Origin: Eubacteriales bacterium
GTDB lineage: Bacteria; Bacillota; Clostridia; Oscillospirales; Butyricicoccaceae
Reading direction: 5' to 3'
Length of the DNA stretch: 64,000 bases
Assembly: GCA_030524285.1 (NCBI GenBank)
Contig: JAUNGQ010000006.1
Coordinates: forward strand, 1 to 64,000
A program made the translations under genes and the position numbers. Positions 22,956 to 31,313 of the stretch are shown here, piece by piece; position 1 is the stretch's first letter; each line of letters opens with the position of its first letter. The notes under the pieces are model-generated. The model worked only from the letters and a program-made list of their open reading frames with translations. It did not search any database and was not told the DNA's origin.

Positions 22956-23708
22956 ATGGATTTTCAAACAAACTGGATTATTGCAGCTACCGGCACAGAT
23001 GCGGTACATGCACGGGAAGCAGGCTTTACCTGTCTGCACTTATGCTCCCGCCTATCAGCGGACGGAACCTTTTCCCTACTGTCGCATCCGGCCAGCTCCC
23101 GCGGGGATTTCCTCGGCATTGCTGACAGCAATAGTGTACCCAAAAAGTGTCAATCCTTTGCCTTCGATGCAGTTTCCGCTGCGGAATCTCGCGGATGTAC
23201 CGGAATCATGGCAGATTTCGAACGTCCGCTACTACAGGATCTGACACGCGCACTGGATAGGGAAACACAGCGCAGCGGCCTGCAACTGTTAATCCCGCTT
23301 GCGTTGGCGGAATATGCGCCACATGCTTGTGTTATCGCAGATACGGCTGTCTCCGGCGGCAGTCTGGAGGATCGCTTTTCCGAGCTATTACAACGCTTTG
23401 GCACGGAGAAACTTGCAGCGCAGCTGGTTTGCTCCTGTGCAGATTTTCCACTCCCCTGCGCCAATCCGGAGGGCACTGCGCTGACGAGGGAAGAATTTCA
23501 TTCTCTGTTAAATCGCACCGGTGCAACAGTTTTCTTTTCCCGCGAGCTGTGCGCAAAATATTTTACCTATTCCAGCGGAGATCAGGCGCATTTTGTTTTA
23601 TTTGATGATGCCGATACACTGCGGGCAAAGGTCCGGATTTTAACCCGGCTCGGTGTCAACCGGCTGTTGGTAATTTATCCAGACGCAAAGGAAATGGGCC
23701 TTCTATGA
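22956..23708 (+). CDS. Hypothetical protein, possibly a degenerate glycosidase-like TIM barrel
   Basis: A 250-residue soluble protein without signal peptide. I do not recognise the family. Segments such as GCTGIMADFERP, LLIPLALAEYAPH and LGVNRLLVIYPDAKEMG give a beta/alpha barrel impression reminiscent of GH18-type domains, but no DxxDxDxE motif is complete. The ATG at 22956 has GGGAGGAAAATGAC before it. It stands alone, opposite in strand to its neighbours, with its own terminator. Confidence 0.6.
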   Translation: MDFQTNWIIAATGTDAVHAREAGFTCLHLCSRLSADGTFSLLSHPASSRGDFLGIADSNSVPKKCQSFAFDAVSAAESRGCTGIMADFERPLLQDLTRALDRETQRSGLQLLIPLALAEYAPHACVIADTAVSGGSLEDRFSELLQRFGTEKLAAQLVCSCADFPLPCANPEGTALTREEFHSLLNRTGATVFFSRELCAKYFTYSSGDQAHFVLFDDADTLRAKVRILTRLGVNRLLVIYPDAKEMGLL

Positions 23709-23715
23709 CAAAAAT

Positions 23716-23745
23716 AAGGGTCTGGAAAATCCAGACCCTTTTCTT
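23716..23745 (+). terminator. Intrinsic terminator
   Basis: AAGGGTCTGG-AAAAT-CCAGACCCTT followed by TTCTT; a perfect 10-base stem. Confidence 0.9.
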
Positions 23746-23754
23746 GAAAATGGT

Positions 23755-24261
23755 TTAGTGATTGTTGGGAAACAGCTTGCCAAACAGCCAATGGGAAAAT
23801 GGCGCTGCAGCAAACATATTCCAGAAAAATGCCATTGGGAAATTCTTCAAAAAGGTGCCAACCCAGATTGCCGGAAGCTGGATTGGATTTGCCCCCGCCA
23901 AAATCAAATTGAACAGAATCGATGCTACCAGACTCATCGTCGGACACATAACAGCGACTGTTCCTGCCTGACGCATAAGCTGACAGAAATACGGGTTATC
24001 TGTTTCCGGATTACAATGGCGTTTCATAAATGCTGCACCCATGCGGTTGCCCCACAGATTGGAGAAAAGAAAGACAAATACACCCATGTATAATGCTTCC
24101 TTAAACGCATCCCAGAAAATGATATTGGTCATGTTGCTGAAGCCGCCTGCGGACAGGTTGATACCCATTTTAATCGCAACATTGTAAACCTCCATGCCAT
24201 ATGCCATGGCATACGACATAATGATTCCGAAAAGTATTCCCTGACCCTTTGTTTTTACCAT
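23755..24261 (-). CDS. DUF2798-type membrane protein
   Basis: A 168-residue integral membrane protein with about four hydrophobic helices (GILFGIIMSYAMAYGMEVYN, ALYMGVFVFLFSNLWGNRMG, VAVMCPTMSLVASILFNLIL, and NFPMAFFWNMFAAAPFSHWL). The repeated MSYxMxYxM and FPMAFFW features are typical of DUF2798 proteins, whose role is unknown. I start at the ATG with GGAGGT eight or so bases upstream (24259-24261) and discard a longer in-frame extension. It is probably monocistronic. Confidence 0.75.
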   Translation of the reverse strand: MVKTKGQGILFGIIMSYAMAYGMEVYNVAIKMGINLSAGGFSNMTNIIFWDAFKEALYMGVFVFLFSNLWGNRMGAAFMKRHCNPETDNPYFCQLMRQAGTVAVMCPTMSLVASILFNLILAGANPIQLPAIWVGTFLKNFPMAFFWNMFAAAPFSHWLFGKLFPNNH

Positions 24262-24314
24262 ACGTGTGTACCTCCAGTGCGTGATAGATATCAAGATTCC
24301 GCTTTGCACTGTCT

Positions 24315-24363
24315 ACAAAAAAAGAAAGCGCATAATATCTGGTTTTCCAGATATTACACGCTT
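24315..24363 (-). terminator. Intrinsic terminator of mgtE
   Basis: On the minus strand a long stem (GCAAAGCGTGTAATATCTGG pairing with its mirror, loop AAAA, one mismatch) is followed by TTCTTTTTTT. Confidence 0.8.
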
Positions 24364-24447
24364 TGCATCAACCATAATCATATATGTGCTACACGGTATG
24401 ATTATTTTTATCATATTTTCTGCCAAAAAGTCAAGAGGTAATATGCA

Positions 24448-25782
24448 TCAAAGTGCAAAAATCACCGTAGCAATGCGAAAATAGATCACAATGGAACAGG
24501 TATCCACGATGGTTGTAATCAATGGCGATGCCATAATTGCCGGATCAAGATGACATTTCTTCGCTGCAATCGGTAGCAGGCATCCAACCATTTTTGCCAC
24601 GATAACCGTGAGAACCAGAGATGCTGCAATCACGATTGCCATCTGCATATCGTGATACATGACATAAATCCGAATGCCATTGGCAACTGCCAGTGCAACG
24701 CTGACCACCGCTGCCACACGAAATTCCTTCCAGATAACCTTTAACGTATCGGAAAAATGCAGTTCTCCGACAGCCAGACCACGGATAATTAACGTAGAGC
24801 TTTGCGAACCGCAATTACCGCCTGTATCCATCAGCATGGGTATAAAAGAAACCAGTAGAGGAATTGCTGAAAAAGCATCCTCATATCTCGTGATAATCGA
24901 ACCGGTAATCGTCGCTGAAAACATCAAAATCATCAGCCAGACAATTCTGCTTTTTGCGTGCTGAAATACCGATGTTTTCAAATACGATTCTTCATTTGCA
25001 GACGTCAGCGCCGCCATCTTGTGCATATCCTCTGTTGTCTCTTCGGTCAGGACATCCATTGCGTCGTCAAAGGTTACAATACCAACAATACAGCCTTCAG
25101 AATCTACAACCGGAATGGCAATCAAACCATATTTCCGGAACTGATTTGCTACAAATTCCTGATCGTCCGTTGTATGAACAAAGAGAAACTGATCTGACAT
25201 CAGATCTGCAATCTTCACAGTGTCATCATGAATCATCAAGTCCTTGGCAGTGATAATGCCCTCCAGCTTATGCCGCTCGACAACATAGCAGGTATATACA
25301 GTTTCGCTGTCAATGCCAACCTTACGGATATGATCAAGCGCCTGCCGAACTGTCATCTCCCGATGCAGCTCAATAAACTCCACCGTCATAATACTTCCGG
25401 CGCTGTCCTCAGGATATTGCAGCAGACGATTGATAGCAGAACGCGTTGCCCAATCGACTTGATCCAGCAAACGGGTGACGACATTGGCCGGCATATCCTC
25501 CAAAAAATCCACCGCATCATCTGCGGACATAGCATCCAGCAATGCTGCAGTTTCTTCCATGGAAAAGACATCGATCAGCTTTTGCCGCTGATCATTGTCC
25601 ATATAGGCAAATACCTCCGCTGCTTTTTCTTTTTCAATCATGCGGAATACAACAGCCAGATTTTGTGCATCCAGTGTTTCCAGCAAATCCGCCACATCAA
25701 CAGGATTGTATACGGAAAGCACCTCATGGATGGATTTGTACTTCTTATTCTGAAGCAGCGTCATTAAAACCTTTTTTGTCAA
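24448..25782 (-). CDS. mgtE: Magnesium transporter MgtE
   Basis: A 444-residue Mg2+ channel of the inner membrane. The N domain (about 5-120: VADLLETLD, LLDAMSADDAVDFLEDMP) and two CBS domains (about 125-250: AGSIMTVEFIEL, IIPVVDSEG-like IAIPVVDSEGCIVGIVTFDD) are cytoplasmic Mg2+ sensors. Five transmembrane helices follow, with the pore-forming MLMDTGGNCGSQSSTLIIRG. The start is a TTG at 25780-25782: the only good ribosome site, AAAGGAGGAA, lies downstream of the nearest upstream ATG. Expression is controlled by an M-box and, apparently, by a leader peptide and an RBS-masking stem. Confidence 0.94.
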   Translation of the reverse strand: MTKKVLMTLLQNKKYKSIHEVLSVYNPVDVADLLETLDAQNLAVVFRMIEKEKAAEVFAYMDNDQRQKLIDVFSMEETAALLDAMSADDAVDFLEDMPANVVTRLLDQVDWATRSAINRLLQYPEDSAGSIMTVEFIELHREMTVRQALDHIRKVGIDSETVYTCYVVERHKLEGIITAKDLMIHDDTVKIADLMSDQFLFVHTTDDQEFVANQFRKYGLIAIPVVDSEGCIVGIVTFDDAMDVLTEETTEDMHKMAALTSANEESYLKTSVFQHAKSRIVWLMILMFSATITGSIITRYEDAFSAIPLLVSFIPMLMDTGGNCGSQSSTLIIRGLAVGELHFSDTLKVIWKEFRVAAVVSVALAVANGIRIYVMYHDMQMAIVIAASLVLTVIVAKMVGCLLPIAAKKCHLDPAIMASPLITTIVDTCSIVIYFRIATVIFAL

Positions 25783-25785
25783 CGG

Positions 25786-25842
25786 AAATTCCTCCTTTCT
25801 CATACGTGTCAATCCATACAACACGGTGCGCCGGAGGAATTT
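25786..25842 (-). promoter_or_regulatory. RBS-sequestering stem in front of mgtE
   Basis: On the minus strand AAATTCCTCC (25842-25833) is perfectly complementary to GGAGGAATTT (25795-25786), which holds the mgtE ribosome site. The masking arm begins six bases after the stop codon of the upstream mini-ORF, so a ribosome at that stop would block stem formation. Confidence 0.65.
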
Positions 25843-25848
25843 GCTTTA

Positions 25849-25923
25849 TCAAAGCAGAAAAAGGTGGTACAGTCGATTGTTATATGGATCGTGCAAAAGC
25901 CTTCGTCGATCTATACTGTCCAA
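25849..25923 (-). CDS. Putative 24-residue leader peptide between the M-box and mgtE
   Basis: A TTG start is preceded by GAAGGAGGTGCGTGCAG and yields a peptide reading MDSIDRRRLLHDPYNN then RLYHLFLL, ending in TGA TAA. It contains three consecutive arginines (CGA CGA AGG) and a run of hydrophobic residues at the end. The strong ribosome site sits just after the riboswitch terminator. Its role as a translational switch for mgtE is inferred from the complementary stem that follows; without that it would be unremarkable. Confidence 0.5.
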   Translation of the reverse strand: MDSIDRRRLLHDPYNNRLYHLFLL

Positions 25924-25944
25924 CTGCACGCACCTCCTTCACAA

Positions 25945-26158
25945 TAAAAAAACACCATCCGCAATTCAGCCGATGGTGTGCATCCTATTTTGCATCCTAC
26001 ATCGTTCAAGCTTCAACTCCACAAGGCGCACTGAATCGTTTCAGCTTGAAACTGCATTAGACTATGCCTTCACGACATAGACTGTTCAACCTTCTCATAG
26101 TGTCTCCACTACTCCGCGGCAGCAATCCGTATCCTTATGGTAGCCTCACCTACCGAAT
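25945..26158 (-). ncRNA. M-box (ykoK) magnesium riboswitch with terminator
   Basis: Read on the minus strand it shows the M-box landmarks: GGTAGGTGAGGCTACCATAA, GGATACGGATTGCTGCC, GGAGACACTATG, GTCGTGAAGGCATAGTC, TAATGCAG and TTGTGGAGTTGAAGC. The expression platform is a terminator hairpin CACCATCGG...GGATGGTG followed by TTTTTTTATTG (25945-25979). In this family Mg2+ binding favours the terminator, lowering transporter synthesis. It lies directly upstream of mgtE. Confidence 0.92.
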
Positions 26159-26202
26159 CATTTGTATAAAATTATAACATAGTTTTAACATCAATTCAAC
26201 AA

Positions 26203-26232
26203 GAAAAAGCGGTACAGCAAAGCTGCACCGCT
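26203..26232 (-). terminator. Intrinsic terminator of the 26241 gene
   Basis: On the minus strand AAGCGGTGCAGC-TTT-GCTGTACCGCTT followed by TTTCTTG. Confidence 0.85.
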
Positions 26233-26240
26233 TGATCTTT

Positions 26241-26558
26241 TCACCATATCTGATTGCCTTTTTTATCTACAAAGACGTGCTTGCAGACCCGGCATTCAAG
26301 AACCGGCCCCAGCAGCGGCAGCGTCTTGTTGCACTGCGGGCAGCGCCATTTAAAAAAGTTTACCAGATAGAACCAGATAACGAATAGGATGGAAGCATAG
26401 CCTGTGTAAAGGCATATTACGCTTTCCGTTCCATAAATCTGACCTGTCACAAAGCAAATTACCACGAGGGCAATTGCCGTATACAGTAGATAAAAGCCAA
26501 TCCGCCGCCATCTGTGATATGGCTTATCTTCTGATAACTTTACTTTATTTTTTGCCAT
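26241..26558 (-). CDS. Small membrane protein with C-terminal zinc ribbon
   Basis: A 105-residue protein. Two transmembrane helices lie at about 20-42 and 47-68 (IGFYLLYTAIALVVICFVTG; ICLYTGYASILFVIWFYLVN). A short zinc ribbon CPQCNKTL...CRVCKHVF follows on the cytoplasmic side. The function is unknown; this design is common in clostridial proteins of unassigned role. Monocistronic with its own terminator. Confidence 0.7.
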   Translation of the reverse strand: MAKNKVKLSEDKPYHRWRRIGFYLLYTAIALVVICFVTGQIYGTESVICLYTGYASILFVIWFYLVNFFKWRCPQCNKTLPLLGPVLECRVCKHVFVDKKGNQIW

Positions 26559-26664
26559 AAATAACCACTCTCTACTTTTATTTTTTCTTTATTTTAGCAC
26601 ATCCGTTTACGGGATGCAACGAAATGCATCAAGATTCACCGAAAAAACACGTTTTCAGACGTTA

Positions 26665-26823
26665 TTAGCAGCACTCGCAGGAGTTGTTGCAGCCGCAGCC
26701 GTTGTTGCAGCCGCCACAGCAACCGCCGTTGGAGCCGTTACCGCAGCCACAGCAGCAGATGAGCAGGATGAAGATGATGATCCACCAGCAGTCAAAACCG
26801 TTGTTCCAAGAATTGTTGCACAT
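26665..26823 (-). CDS. Cysteine- and glycine-rich mini-protein
   Basis: A 52-residue protein with 14 cysteines. It begins MCNNSWNNGFDCWWIIIFIL, giving one hydrophobic segment (about 13-24), followed by a tail made almost only of Cys, Gly, Asn and Ser (CCCGCGNGSNGGCCGGC, CNNSCECC). The ATG at 26821-26823 has AGGAGGAATTTGTT before it, which favours this start over a longer frame. Similar Cys-rich small proteins occur widely in Clostridia and are sometimes labelled by analogy to chorion proteins. A role in spore coat or metal binding is possible but unsupported. Confidence 0.7.
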   Translation of the reverse strand: MCNNSWNNGFDCWWIIIFILLICCCGCGNGSNGGCCGGCNNGCGCNNSCECC

Positions 26824-26894
26824 AACAAATTCCTCCTGTTTCAAAAATTTCATTCCCATACTATTGGTCAGACAGGCAGGTGGTGCAGCTTTTT

Positions 26895-26936
26895 TGAAAA
26901 AAAATAACCCTCTCCGCCCAAAGAGAGGGTTATTGC
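26895..26936 (-). terminator. Intrinsic terminator of rex
   Basis: On the minus strand AATAACCCTCTCTTTGGGCG then GAGAGGGTTATT and TTTTTTTT; a near-perfect stem. Confidence 0.88.
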
Positions 26937-26945
26937 CATATTACA

Positions 26946-27599
26946 TCATTCGCCAAATTCAAATGGGTCCGTATCTTTCATACGGTAGCACAGTGTCATG
27001 AGGGAATCTGAAAAATGCACATCCTGCACTGGAACACCCAATACATCCTCTTTGAGCGATACATTGGAGAAATTCCAAATACCACGGATACCGTCACGAA
27101 CCAGACGCTCTGCCGCGCTTTGTGCCTTATCCGCCGGTACACAGAGCACTGCAATATCCGGGCGCTCCCGTTCACAAAATTCTTCCAATTCATGCAGGGC
27201 GTGTACCTGAATACCGCGGAAATCACTGCCGATAACCGATGGCGCAGTGTCAAATGCCGCAATCGGGCGGACGCCACAGTAGGAGAAATCAAAGTTACGC
27301 AGCAGTGCACGTCCAAGATTGCCTACACCCAGCAGAATGGCACGCTGGCTTCCCGCAACGCCCAGAATACGTTCCAGCTCAACAATCAGTTTATCTACAC
27401 TGTAACCATATCCCTGCTGGCCAAAGCCGCCAAAGCAGCTCAAATCCTGACGGATCTGCGATGCTGTCAAATCCATCTGTTCTGCCAGCTCCTTGGACGA
27501 AATACGTCCGGTTCCCTGATCCGCCAGCTCGCGCAAGGTACGATAATAGCGCGGCAGACGGCTGATGACTGCCTTGGATACGTTTTTTTCGTTAGCCAC
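26946..27599 (-). CDS. rex: Redox-sensing transcriptional repressor Rex
   Basis: A 217-residue NADH/NAD+ sensor. The N-terminal winged helix (about 10-80) contains the family stretch SRLPRYYRTLRELADQG and SSKELAEQMDLTASQIRQDL, SCFGGFGQQGYGY. The Rossmann domain has GVGNLGRALL, and the C-terminus ends with HFSDSLMTLCYRM. The start is GTG with GGAGGAG upstream. Rex controls fermentation and NADH-recycling genes in anaerobes. I did not find a clear Rex operator in this window. Confidence 0.95.
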   Translation of the reverse strand: MANEKNVSKAVISRLPRYYRTLRELADQGTGRISSKELAEQMDLTASQIRQDLSCFGGFGQQGYGYSVDKLIVELERILGVAGSQRAILLGVGNLGRALLRNFDFSYCGVRPIAAFDTAPSVIGSDFRGIQVHALHELEEFCERERPDIAVLCVPADKAQSAAERLVRDGIRGIWNFSNVSLKEDVLGVPVQDVHFSDSLMTLCYRMKDTDPFEFGE

Positions 27600-27626
27600 T
27601 GATACTCCTCCCAGGTTTTCCCATTC

Positions 27627-28835
27627 TTACAGAGATGCCTCCAGCGTCTCACGAACAGCCTTGATAAAGTCCTCCGTATTGAGCGGTGTGACATCCTTCA
27701 AAGTGGTAATGAGCGCAAGGTCCTTTGTCATCTTACCAGATTCTACGGTGTCAATGCAAGCCTTTTCCAGCTTATCTGCAAATGCAGACAGCTCCGGCAG
27801 GTTATCCAGCTCGCCGCGCTTGCGCATTGCGCCGGTCCATGCAAAGATCGTTGCGATGGAATTGGTAGAGGTTTCCTCACCGTTCAAATGCTTATAGTAA
27901 TGGCGCTGTACCGTGCCGTGTGCTGCCTCATACTCGTATACGCCCTTCGGGGAAACCAGAACAGAGGTCATCATAGACAGGGAACCATATGCAGTTGCCA
28001 GCATATCGCTCATCACATCGCCGTCATAGTTCTTACAAGCCCAGATATAGCCGCCGTTGGAACGGATCACACGTGCAACCGCATCATCAATCAGGGTGTA
28101 GAAATATTCCAGACCCAGCTCCTCAAACTTTGCCTTATATTCGGTGTCATAGATTTCCTGAAAAATATCCTTGAAGGTGTGGTCATACTTCTTGGAAATG
28201 GTATCCTTGGTTGCAAACCACAGATCCTGCTTGGTGTCAATTGCAAAATTGAAGCAGCTTCTTGCAAAGCTCTCAATGGATGCGGTCAGGTTATGCATAC
28301 CCTGCACAATGCCGCTGCCCTTGAAGTCATGTACCAGTTCACGGGTTTCGGTGCCGTCCTGTGCGGTATAAACCAGCTCTACCTTGCCCGGTCCTGGAAT
28401 CTTCATCTCGGAACCCTTGTATACATCACCGTAAGCATGACGCGCAATGGTGATCGGCTTGACCCAGTTCTTGACATACGGTTCAATGCCCTTTACCAGA
28501 ATCGGTGCGCGGAATACCGTACCGTCAAGGATTGCTCGGATGGTGCCATTCGGGCTTTTCCACATTTCCTTCAGATTGTATTCCGTCATACGTGCGGCAT
28601 TCGGTGTGATGGTTGCACACTTGACTGCAACACCATATTTCTTGGTAGCCTCGGCGGAGTCTACCGTTACCTGATCGTTGGTCTTATTGCGGTATTCCAG
28701 ACCCAGATCATAATATTCGGACTTCAGATCAACAAACGGGCAAATCAACTCGTCCTTAATCATCTGCCAGATCACGCGGGTCATCTCGTCGCCGTCCATC
28801 TCAACAAGCGGCGTTGTCATTTTAATCTTTTCCAT
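27627..28835 (-). CDS. icd: NADP-dependent isocitrate dehydrogenase (eukaryote-like type)
   Basis: A 402-residue cytoplasmic enzyme making 2-oxoglutarate and NADPH. It begins [20 protein letters not shown] and contains the substrate-binding [17 protein letters not shown], the metal site region [28 protein letters not shown], and the NADP-site [20 protein letters not shown]. These are features of the dimeric eukaryote-like IDH subfamily, common in gut Clostridia. It sits 27 bases upstream of rex on the same strand and may be co-transcribed. In anaerobes it mainly supplies glutamate precursors. Confidence 0.95.
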   Translation of the reverse strand: MEKIKMTTPLVEMDGDEMTRVIWQMIKDELICPFVDLKSEYYDLGLEYRNKTNDQVTVDSAEATKKYGVAVKCATITPNAARMTEYNLKEMWKSPNGTIRAILDGTVFRAPILVKGIEPYVKNWVKPITIARHAYGDVYKGSEMKIPGPGKVELVYTAQDGTETRELVHDFKGSGIVQGMHNLTASIESFARSCFNFAIDTKQDLWFATKDTISKKYDHTFKDIFQEIYDTEYKAKFEELGLEYFYTLIDDAVARVIRSNGGYIWACKNYDGDVMSDMLATAYGSLSMMTSVLVSPKGVYEYEAAHGTVQRHYYKHLNGEETSTNSIATIFAWTGAMRKRGELDNLPELSAFADKLEKACIDTVESGKMTKDLALITTLKDVTPLNTEDFIKAVRETLEASL

Positions 28836-29063
28836 GTCGGATCATTTCCTCCTGTCTATGCTTCCTGACAGCGGATACAGGTCTGTTCTGTATGCTATCC
28901 TGCAAATTGTGAATTACCGGATGAAAAATCCTGCAAATCTTCCATACTACTCCAAAAGTGGAGCATTCCCGTTTTCCGCATAAGTATTTTTGCTGAAAGC
29001 GTCGGAACGTTTGACGATTTTTTCAAAAACCAATTCTATCATACATCATTTGTAACCAGTTTT
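28836..29063. other. Intergenic region upstream of icd
   Basis: About 230 bases. It holds the icd ribosome site (AGGAGGAAATGATCC) and AT-rich sequence. I could not fix a promoter and found no RNA gene or repeat. Confidence 0.4.
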
Positions 29064-30116
29064 CTACCTTTTCGCGTGTTTTTTTGTAATTCCGTGCTTT
29101 TGACAAATTTTTTCGGAAATTTCAGCCGTGGCAAAGGCATTTTGCCAAATGGTTCCGGTATTTCCTGCAAGATATTCATAATAAGCCTGCGCACCGATCA
29201 TCGCGGCATTGTCCCCACATAAGCGCAGCGGCGGCATGTAAATCGGTACGCCAAGCTCCTGCGCCATGTGTTCCAAATCTGCACGCAGACGGGAATTGGC
29301 AGCAACGCCGCCCGCCGCAACCAGCGTATGTACACCGGTCTGCTCCGCTGCCAGCTTCAAACGCGGCACCAAAGTCTCACTGACAGCGCGCTGGAAGCAG
29401 GCTGCAAGATCCCGCTTATCCAGCGATTCTCCCTTCTGCTCTGCATTGTGCGCCAGATTGATAACCGCTGTTTTCAGCCCGGAAAAGGAGAAATCCAGCG
29501 GCGCACCGTTGACATGCGAATGCGGCAATACATAAGCTGTGTCATTGCCGCCCTGTGCCAGCTTGTCAATTTTCGGACCGCCCGGATAGCCGACACCCAG
29601 CACGCGTGCGACTTTATCAAAAGCTTCTCCCGCCGCATCATCGCGTGTGCCGCCGATGATTTCCATATCCGTATAATCCCGCACCAGCACCAGCATAGAC
29701 GATCCGCCAGAGGCGGACAAACACAGGAACGGCGGTTCCAGCTCCGGAAATGCCAGCAGGTTTGCTGCAATATGTCCCCGGATATGATGCACCGGAATGA
29801 ACGGCTTATGTAAGGACCATGCCAACGATTTGGCATAGTTTGCGCCAACCAGCAGCGCACCGATCAAGCCAGGTGCACAGGTTGCCGCAATGGCATCCAC
29901 ATCCTCAAATTCGATACCGGCTTCGCGAACAGCCGCATGTGCCACCGCACTGATCGCTTCCACATGCCCACGGCTGGCGATCTCCGGCACAACGCCGCCA
30001 TACAGCGCGTGTTCCTCCGCCTGTGAGTTGATAATATTGGAACAGATTTTTCTGCCGTCCTCAATGACCGCAGCAGCAGTCTCGTCACAGGACGACTCAA
30101 ACGCTAAAATTTTCAT
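29064..30116 (-). CDS. tsaD: tRNA N6-threonylcarbamoyladenosine synthase component TsaD
   Basis: A 350-residue ASKHA-fold enzyme transferring threonylcarbamoyl to A37 of ANN-decoding tRNAs. It begins ILAFESSCDETAAAVIEDGR. The metal-binding histidines are in PVHHIRGHIAANLL; the nucleotide site is in CLSASGGSSMLVL and LVAAGGVAANSRLRADLEHM. Length matches bacterial TsaD. RimI lies upstream in the same direction, an arrangement widespread in bacteria, with a small membrane gene between. Confidence 0.96.
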   Translation of the reverse strand: MKILAFESSCDETAAAVIEDGRKICSNIINSQAEEHALYGGVVPEIASRGHVEAISAVAHAAVREAGIEFEDVDAIAATCAPGLIGALLVGANYAKSLAWSLHKPFIPVHHIRGHIAANLLAFPELEPPFLCLSASGGSSMLVLVRDYTDMEIIGGTRDDAAGEAFDKVARVLGVGYPGGPKIDKLAQGGNDTAYVLPHSHVNGAPLDFSFSGLKTAVINLAHNAEQKGESLDKRDLAACFQRAVSETLVPRLKLAAEQTGVHTLVAAGGVAANSRLRADLEHMAQELGVPIYMPPLRLCGDNAAMIGAQAYYEYLAGNTGTIWQNAFATAEISEKICQKHGITKKHAKR

Positions 30117-30131
30117 CGCTATTCCCTTATT

Positions 30132-30443
30132 TTACTTTATTTTATATTTTTCCTCTACCCGCAGATACAGGATAATAACAACAATAACTTCCAGCATGAC
30201 ACCGACAACAGAAATCATCACCAGCGCAGAATCCGGCCACAAAAGCGGTATTCCCAACAGAGCAAACATCACTGCAAAGCCAATCAACAGCTTTCCCACA
30301 GCATGGTTATATGCCATTATATCCCGTACTTTTGGTGGTTTTACATTTGCAAAAAAGCCAACCTGCTTTTTGGACCGCATACAGCTCACACCAAGGATCA
30401 ACAACAATCCAGCGCACAACAGCCAAATGATAAATCCAAGCAT
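30132..30443 (-). CDS. Small three-helix membrane protein
   Basis: A 103-residue integral membrane protein with three hydrophobic helices (about 2-20, 50-68, 71-93). Between the first and second lies CMRSKKQVGFFANVKPPKVR, a pattern I have seen in small clostridial membrane proteins of unknown role. AAGGAG precedes the ATG. It is 15 bases upstream of tsaD and 46 bases after rimI, so it belongs to the same transcript. Confidence 0.7.
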   Translation of the reverse strand: MLGFIIWLLCAGLLLILGVSCMRSKKQVGFFANVKPPKVRDIMAYNHAVGKLLIGFAVMFALLGIPLLWPDSALVMISVVGVMLEVIVVIILYLRVEEKYKIK

Positions 30444-30489
30444 CGTGATCTCTCCTTTCTCGTGTCTTTTCCTTACCGCCGGAAGCCTT

Positions 30490-30942
30490 TCATGTCTTTG
30501 TTTCCAGGGTTACAGTCATCAGCAGAGCATCCTCTGTTGGATGGCTGTAAAATTTCTTCCGTGTCCCCACTGCCCGAAAGCCACAGCTCTGATACAACCG
30601 GATGGCGGGTTGATTGGAAACACGAACCTCCAACGTAACAAAGGACAAATCCTGCGATTGCTCCAGCAGTTCCTGTACCAGCCTGCGTCCAATCCCCTGC
30701 CTGCGGGATATCGGCGAAACCGCCACATTGGTAATGTACCCTTCATCCAGCACAGTATGGCAGCCAATATATCCGGCAACGGCGCCATGCTGATCTATAG
30801 CGGTCAGAAAACGGGCACAATCGTTGTCCAACTCCTCCCGCAGACCTTCTTCTGTCCACGGATCAGCAAAGCACGCGCACTCGATTTCCGCAATTTGTTT
30901 TACATGCGCTTCGGCAAACGGGACAATCTGGATGTGATTCAT
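30490..30942 (-). CDS. rimI: Ribosomal protein alanine N-acetyltransferase RimI
   Basis: A 150-residue GNAT enzyme. ADPWTEEGLREEL near residue 27, ITNVAVSPISRRQGIGRRLV (acetyl-CoA loop R/Q-x-x-G-x-G/A at about 85), LEVRVSNQPAIRLYQSCGFR and the ending KKFYSHPTEDALLM are RimI signatures. It acetylates the N-terminal residue of a ribosomal protein in E. coli; other targets are possible. Its ATG overlaps the upstream gene's stop by four bases. Confidence 0.92.
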   Translation of the reverse strand: MNHIQIVPFAEAHVKQIAEIECACFADPWTEEGLREELDNDCARFLTAIDQHGAVAGYIGCHTVLDEGYITNVAVSPISRRQGIGRRLVQELLEQSQDLSFVTLEVRVSNQPAIRLYQSCGFRAVGTRKKFYSHPTEDALLMTVTLETKT

Positions 30943-31310
30943 CGTATCGCCTCCACCTGTCGGCGGATTTCCTCTGCACAGGACTCATATGCCTGCTTTC
31001 CCATGCCACCCGGATCATCAATATCCTCCAAAGCATGGATTTTTCCTGCATACTCCGGCTGCTCTTCGGCCAGATGACGGGCAATGGCAGCCGTCACGCA
31101 CCAGACTGCATCTGCCTTGTCCAGCATGGAACCGGACAGCCTGCGTGCGCAATGCCCGTCCAACAGCGCCGGACGCACGGCATCACATACCGCCGCGCCT
31201 TCATCTGCATAGACACCGGCGCTATAAGCCTTTTTGCCATGTACCTGCGTATACACTGCGGCGGCAAGCGGCGCACGGCATACATCATTGTAATCGACAA
31301 ACAGAATCAT
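30939..31310 (-). CDS. Low-molecular-weight phosphatase-like protein lacking the catalytic cysteine
   Basis: A 123-residue protein with the LMW-PTP fold. The family P-loop is V-C-x5-R-S-P; here it reads ILFVDYNDVCRAPLAAAV, so the nucleophilic Cys is Asp (residue 5 or 6) while the second Cys, the Arg and Pro remain. YSAGVYADEGAAV, SGSMLDKADAVWCVTAAIAR and the general-acid segment DIDDPGGM are retained. Activity as a phosphatase is therefore unlikely; it may bind a phospho-ligand. It lies three bases after polA and overlaps rimI by four, so it is embedded in the operon. Confidence 0.75.
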   Translation of the reverse strand: MILFVDYNDVCRAPLAAAVYTQVHGKKAYSAGVYADEGAAVCDAVRPALLDGHCARRLSGSMLDKADAVWCVTAAIARHLAEEQPEYAGKIHALEDIDDPGGMGKQAYESCAEEIRRQVEAIR

Positions 31311-31313
31311 GTC

